34,002 bases of DNA from a virus, in IMG/VR virus record IMGVR_UViG_3300034037_000033, positions 1 through 34,002 of that record; one strand, written 5' to 3'. Positions 31,461-34,002 of this stretch are shown piece after piece. The translations under genes were made by a program, and so were the position numbers. Below the pieces are notes generated by a model, which saw only the letters and a program-made list of their open reading frames with translations, was not told where the DNA came from and did no database searches. The stretch's first letter is position 1, and each line of letters opens with the position of its first letter.

Positions 31461-32462
31461 ATGATTTTCACCAATATGTATAATCTGCCTTATTCAATGG
31501 CAGTATGGCTCTGTGACGACGAATATGACTACTATAATGACGGTACAGGTAAACCGCATATTAGTGCCACATCTCTGCTTAAACCAACAAAACAGATTAT
31601 CCTGAATCAACGAGTTGATTTCGACAATATCGGTCGGGATGTGTCTGATTTAGTTAGTTCTCGCGCAGGTACAGCAATTCATACCGCAATAGAGCACACA
31701 TGGCAAAACAGAGAGCGTTTAGAGCGTGCTTTACGTAAATTGAATATACCACAAAAGGTAGTTGATAGAATTGTTGTAAATCCTTCTGAGGAGTACTTAC
31801 AAGCAAATCCAGCATGTATCCCAGTTTATCAAGAAATTAGATCAAGTAGAGAAATCAACGGATGGGTTATACATGGTAAATTTGATTTCATCTTTAATGG
31901 ACAATTAGAGGACGTTAAAACCACTAGCACATTTACCTACACTAAAGACCTTAATGCCGATAAGTATACCTTACAAGGTTCTATTTATCGTTGGCTTAAC
32001 CCTAAATTAGTTACCTCTGATACAGTATTAATCAACTATGTATTTAATGACTGGATGAAATCTAAAGTAGGTAAAGACCCTACATACCCAGTCTCTAAGG
32101 TACTGCCTGTTCATTACGATTTAATGGACGAAGAGGCAACTGAGCGTTTTATAAAAAATAAAATAACTGAACTGAATAGGTACAAAAACGCTGCGGAAGA
32201 AGATATTCCAGCGTGTACAAAGGAAGAATTATGGCAAACAGATTCATCCTTTAAGTACTACAAAGATCCAACCAAACGAAATAGAGCTACCAGAGTGTTT
32301 GACTCTTTGGCGGTTGCTCAATCGTATAAAGCGACTACAGGTAAAGGTAAGGGTGTGGTGGTGGAAGTCCCTGGACAAGCCAGAGCATGTGTTTATTGCC
32401 CTGCAGTAACTATATGCAAGCAAGCCCAAAATCTAATATCACAAGGTCTATTAACCATCTAG
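31461..32462 (+). CDS. PD-(D/E)XK nuclease (RecB/Cas4-like) with C-terminal cysteines
   Basis: A 333-aa protein from ATG 31461 (TTTAGAGGATT upstream). RAGTAIHTAIEH (68-79) gives the His of motif I. HGKFDFIF (138-145, D142) and LEDVKTT (149-155, E150/K153) are the PD-(D/E)XK core, with Q172 in YTLQGSIYRW. Near the C-terminus ACVYCPAVTIC may hold a metal or partial Fe-S site as in RecB/Cas4-like nucleases. It follows the polymerase as in N4 (gp40 region). Probably replication or recombination. Confidence 0.85.
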   Translation: MIFTNMYNLPYSMAVWLCDDEYDYYNDGTGKPHISATSLLKPTKQIILNQRVDFDNIGRDVSDLVSSRAGTAIHTAIEHTWQNRERLERALRKLNIPQKVVDRIVVNPSEEYLQANPACIPVYQEIRSSREINGWVIHGKFDFIFNGQLEDVKTTSTFTYTKDLNADKYTLQGSIYRWLNPKLVTSDTVLINYVFNDWMKSKVGKDPTYPVSKVLPVHYDLMDEEATERFIKNKITELNRYKNAAEEDIPACTKEELWQTDSSFKYYKDPTKRNRATRVFDSLAVAQSYKATTGKGKGVVVEVPGQARACVYCPAVTICKQAQNLISQGLLTI

Positions 32463-32471
32463 GAGGCATTT

Positions 32472-32852
32472 ATGCTAAATATACAAAACCTTATTTCCGA
32501 TGTATTGGAATTTATCGCTGAAGTAGGCGAATCTATTGTTGTATTCTTTGGGACAGACACTGAAACTAATGAAAAAGTATCTGCTAAAAGAAACCCCAGA
32601 AAATCTGAAGACAAACCAAGAAAACCTTATGACACTTCGGTAATCACGGTAGAACAGTACGCTCTTATACTGGATGAATGGGATCGTTTCAGCTCTAACA
32701 AGGATAAATTACCTTTTAAGGTCTTTGTTATTGAAATGAATAACGCCCTTAAATTAAATAAAAGCGAGACATTTTACCGCAAGATTGTGAAAGGTCAGAC
32801 TACTATGGCTGATATTATTGCACGTAACGTAAGAACGAATGAGCGAGTGTAG
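32472..32852 (+). CDS. Hypothetical protein, 126 aa
   Basis: GGAGG precedes the ATG. An N-terminal hydrophobic helix (LISDVLEFIAEVGESIVVFF), a Lys/Arg/Pro-rich linker (about 35-55) and a helical C-terminus with HTH-like spacing. Sits between the nuclease and the P-loop replication protein, matching N4 gene 41. No function is recognised. Confidence 0.6.
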   Translation: MLNIQNLISDVLEFIAEVGESIVVFFGTDTETNEKVSAKRNPRKSEDKPRKPYDTSVITVEQYALILDEWDRFSSNKDKLPFKVFVIEMNNALKLNKSETFYRKIVKGQTTMADIIARNVRTNERV

Positions 32853-32854
32853 TC

Positions 32855-34002
32855 ATGTCAGACATTAACTATAAAGATTACCCTCATTTTGAATTATCTG
32901 AAGAACTGGTAAAAGTATTACGTAAAAAAGTACAGAGTGATGCTGACCTGTTCTTTAGATTGCAGGTAGCTTATTACTTTTGTAAAGCCGCCTCAATGAT
33001 GCGTACAAACATCAAAACTATGGATAGAGGCTTTATACCTATCAATATGTATGCGCTTAATCTAGCGCCATCTGGAACTGGTAAAGGCCACTCTACTAAC
33101 ATAATGGAAGAGGAAGTACTTCACCGATTTAAAGACCGATTCTTGAAAGAAACTTTCCCTATGATAGCGGAGCAAAATTTGTTAAGTATGGCTATGCAAC
33201 GAGCCGCTATTAACAATACCGACATTAACGTAGAGGAAGAACTAGTAGCAAAAGAATTCCGTTCGCATGGTGAATTACTCTTCTCTTTCGATAGTGCTAC
33301 ACCTGCGGCGATCAAACAGTTACGTCAGAAACTATTAATGGCTAAAGCTGGTTCGTTGAATTTTGAAATGGACGAAGTAGCCAGTAATTTGCTGAGTAAT
33401 ACTGATGCTTTAACTGTGTTCTTAGAGTTATTTGACGTAGGTAAGACTAAACAAAAATTAATTAAAAATACTGCCGATAACTCACGTAGCCAAGATGTTG
33501 ATGGACGTACTCCTACAAACGTATTACTTTATGGTACACCAACTAAACTACTTAATGGTGGTAAAGTAGAAGAAGAGTTTATGTCTTTCCTAGAAATAGG
33601 GTACGGACGTAGATGCTTCTTTGGCTTAACACGTAATGCACGTAAGCCAGGCATGAAGTCACCAGAGGAATTGTTATCACAGCTAGTTGATCAAAACGAT
33701 GAGCAGACATTATTTGATATGGCTGATAGATTGTTCGAACTAGCTGATATAGATAACTTTGGTAAAGATATTGAAGTGTCTCGTGATGTTACTATCGAGT
33801 TACTTAAATACAAAGATTATTGCGAACTACGTGCTTACGAATTACCAGAGCATAAAGAAATCCAAAAAGCGGAGCTAAGTCATAGATACTTCAAAGCACT
33901 TAAAGTGGCAGGAGCTTACGCTTTTATAGACGGCTCAGATGAAGTTACCCAACATCACCTATTTTGTGCTATCCGTTTAGCTGAAGATTCTGGTAAAGCC
34001 TT
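32855..34002 (+). CDS. P-loop replication protein (N4 gp42-like), partial
   Basis: Open from ATG 32855 to the window end (382 codons). It carries the P-loop-like NLAPSGTGKGHST and a helical body with no clear Walker B in the visible part. The place after the gene-41-like ORF corresponds to N4 gp42, which N4 needs for DNA replication. The start is two bases after the preceding stop. The C-terminal part is outside the window. Confidence 0.75.
   Translation, partial: MSDINYKDYPHFELSEELVKVLRKKVQSDADLFFRLQVAYYFCKAASMMRTNIKTMDRGFIPINMYALNLAPSGTGKGHSTNIMEEEVLHRFKDRFLKETFPMIAEQNLLSMAMQRAAINNTDINVEEELVAKEFRSHGELLFSFDSATPAAIKQLRQKLLMAKAGSLNFEMDEVASNLLSNTDALTVFLELFDVGKTKQKLIKNTADNSRSQDVDGRTPTNVLLYGTPTKLLNGGKVEEEFMSFLEIGYGRRCFFGLTRNARKPGMKSPEELLSQLVDQNDEQTLFDMADRLFELADIDNFGKDIEVSRDVTIELLKYKDYCELRAYELPEHKEIQKAELSHRYFKALKVAGAYAFIDGSDEVTQHHLFCAIRLAEDSGKA

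Noticed and set aside
1-34002. Prophage (integrase, lysogeny repressor, att sites)
   Set aside because: No integrase or excisionase is visible and the gene order is that of lytic N4-like phages. The winged-helix regulator alone does not imply lysogeny.

Overview
This window is part of an AT-rich, tightly packed, lytic-type tailed phage genome. The gene content and order match the N4-like podoviruses (Schitoviridae). Diagnostic features are a T7-type RNA polymerase made of two separate subunits (266 and 417 aa, like N4 RNAP II gp15/gp16), a MoxR-type AAA+ ATPase followed by a vWA protein (N4 gp24/gp25-like), then an SF1 helicase, a family A DNA polymerase, a PD-(D/E)XK nuclease and a P-loop replication protein (N4 gp37 to gp42-like order), and a leftward late block of small terminase, large terminase, gp67-like protein and tail appendage. 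The host cannot be named from the sequence.

Layout. Positions 1-9483 run leftward: a very long modular tail appendage protein (runs off the left edge), a gp67-like virion protein, TerL carrying a 340-aa intein, a TerS candidate and a winged-helix regulator. Positions 9484-10600 are mostly non-coding between the divergent blocks, with an operator array, a structured leader, one 50-aa ORF and several direct-repeat families. In N4 the leftward late block is at the right genome end and the rightward early block at the left end, so this junction probably corresponds to the joined genome ends. Positions 10601-16770 run rightward: a Csx16-like gene, small early genes, the split RNA polymerase, ThyX and a candidate regulatory RNA. 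Positions 16791-20207 hold nucleotide metabolism (dCTP deaminase) and small membrane/lysis-like proteins, including one lone leftward holin-like gene. Positions 20326-34002 hold the middle/replication block.

How it works together. In N4-like phages the early genes remodel the host and the two-subunit RNAP transcribes middle genes. Here the middle genes supply dUMP/dTMP (Dcd, ThyX) and replication enzymes, and the late leftward operon packages DNA and builds the tail. Several short rightward genes are separated by strong intrinsic terminators, and many share an extended ribosome binding site AGAGGA(C/T)TA.

Most notable: a phage-borne Csx16 homologue (candidate cyclic-oligoadenylate ring nuclease against type III CRISPR); an ~83-nt structured RNA whose hairpin loop is the exact complement of the extended ribosome binding site of the RNAP genes; a DNA polymerase split between motif A and motifs B/C by an HNH endonuclease gene; a class-3-like intein in TerL with the diagnostic Trp replaced by Asn; and three palindromic operator-like repeats at exact 31-bp spacing, one of them between the -35 and -10 of the late regulator promoter.
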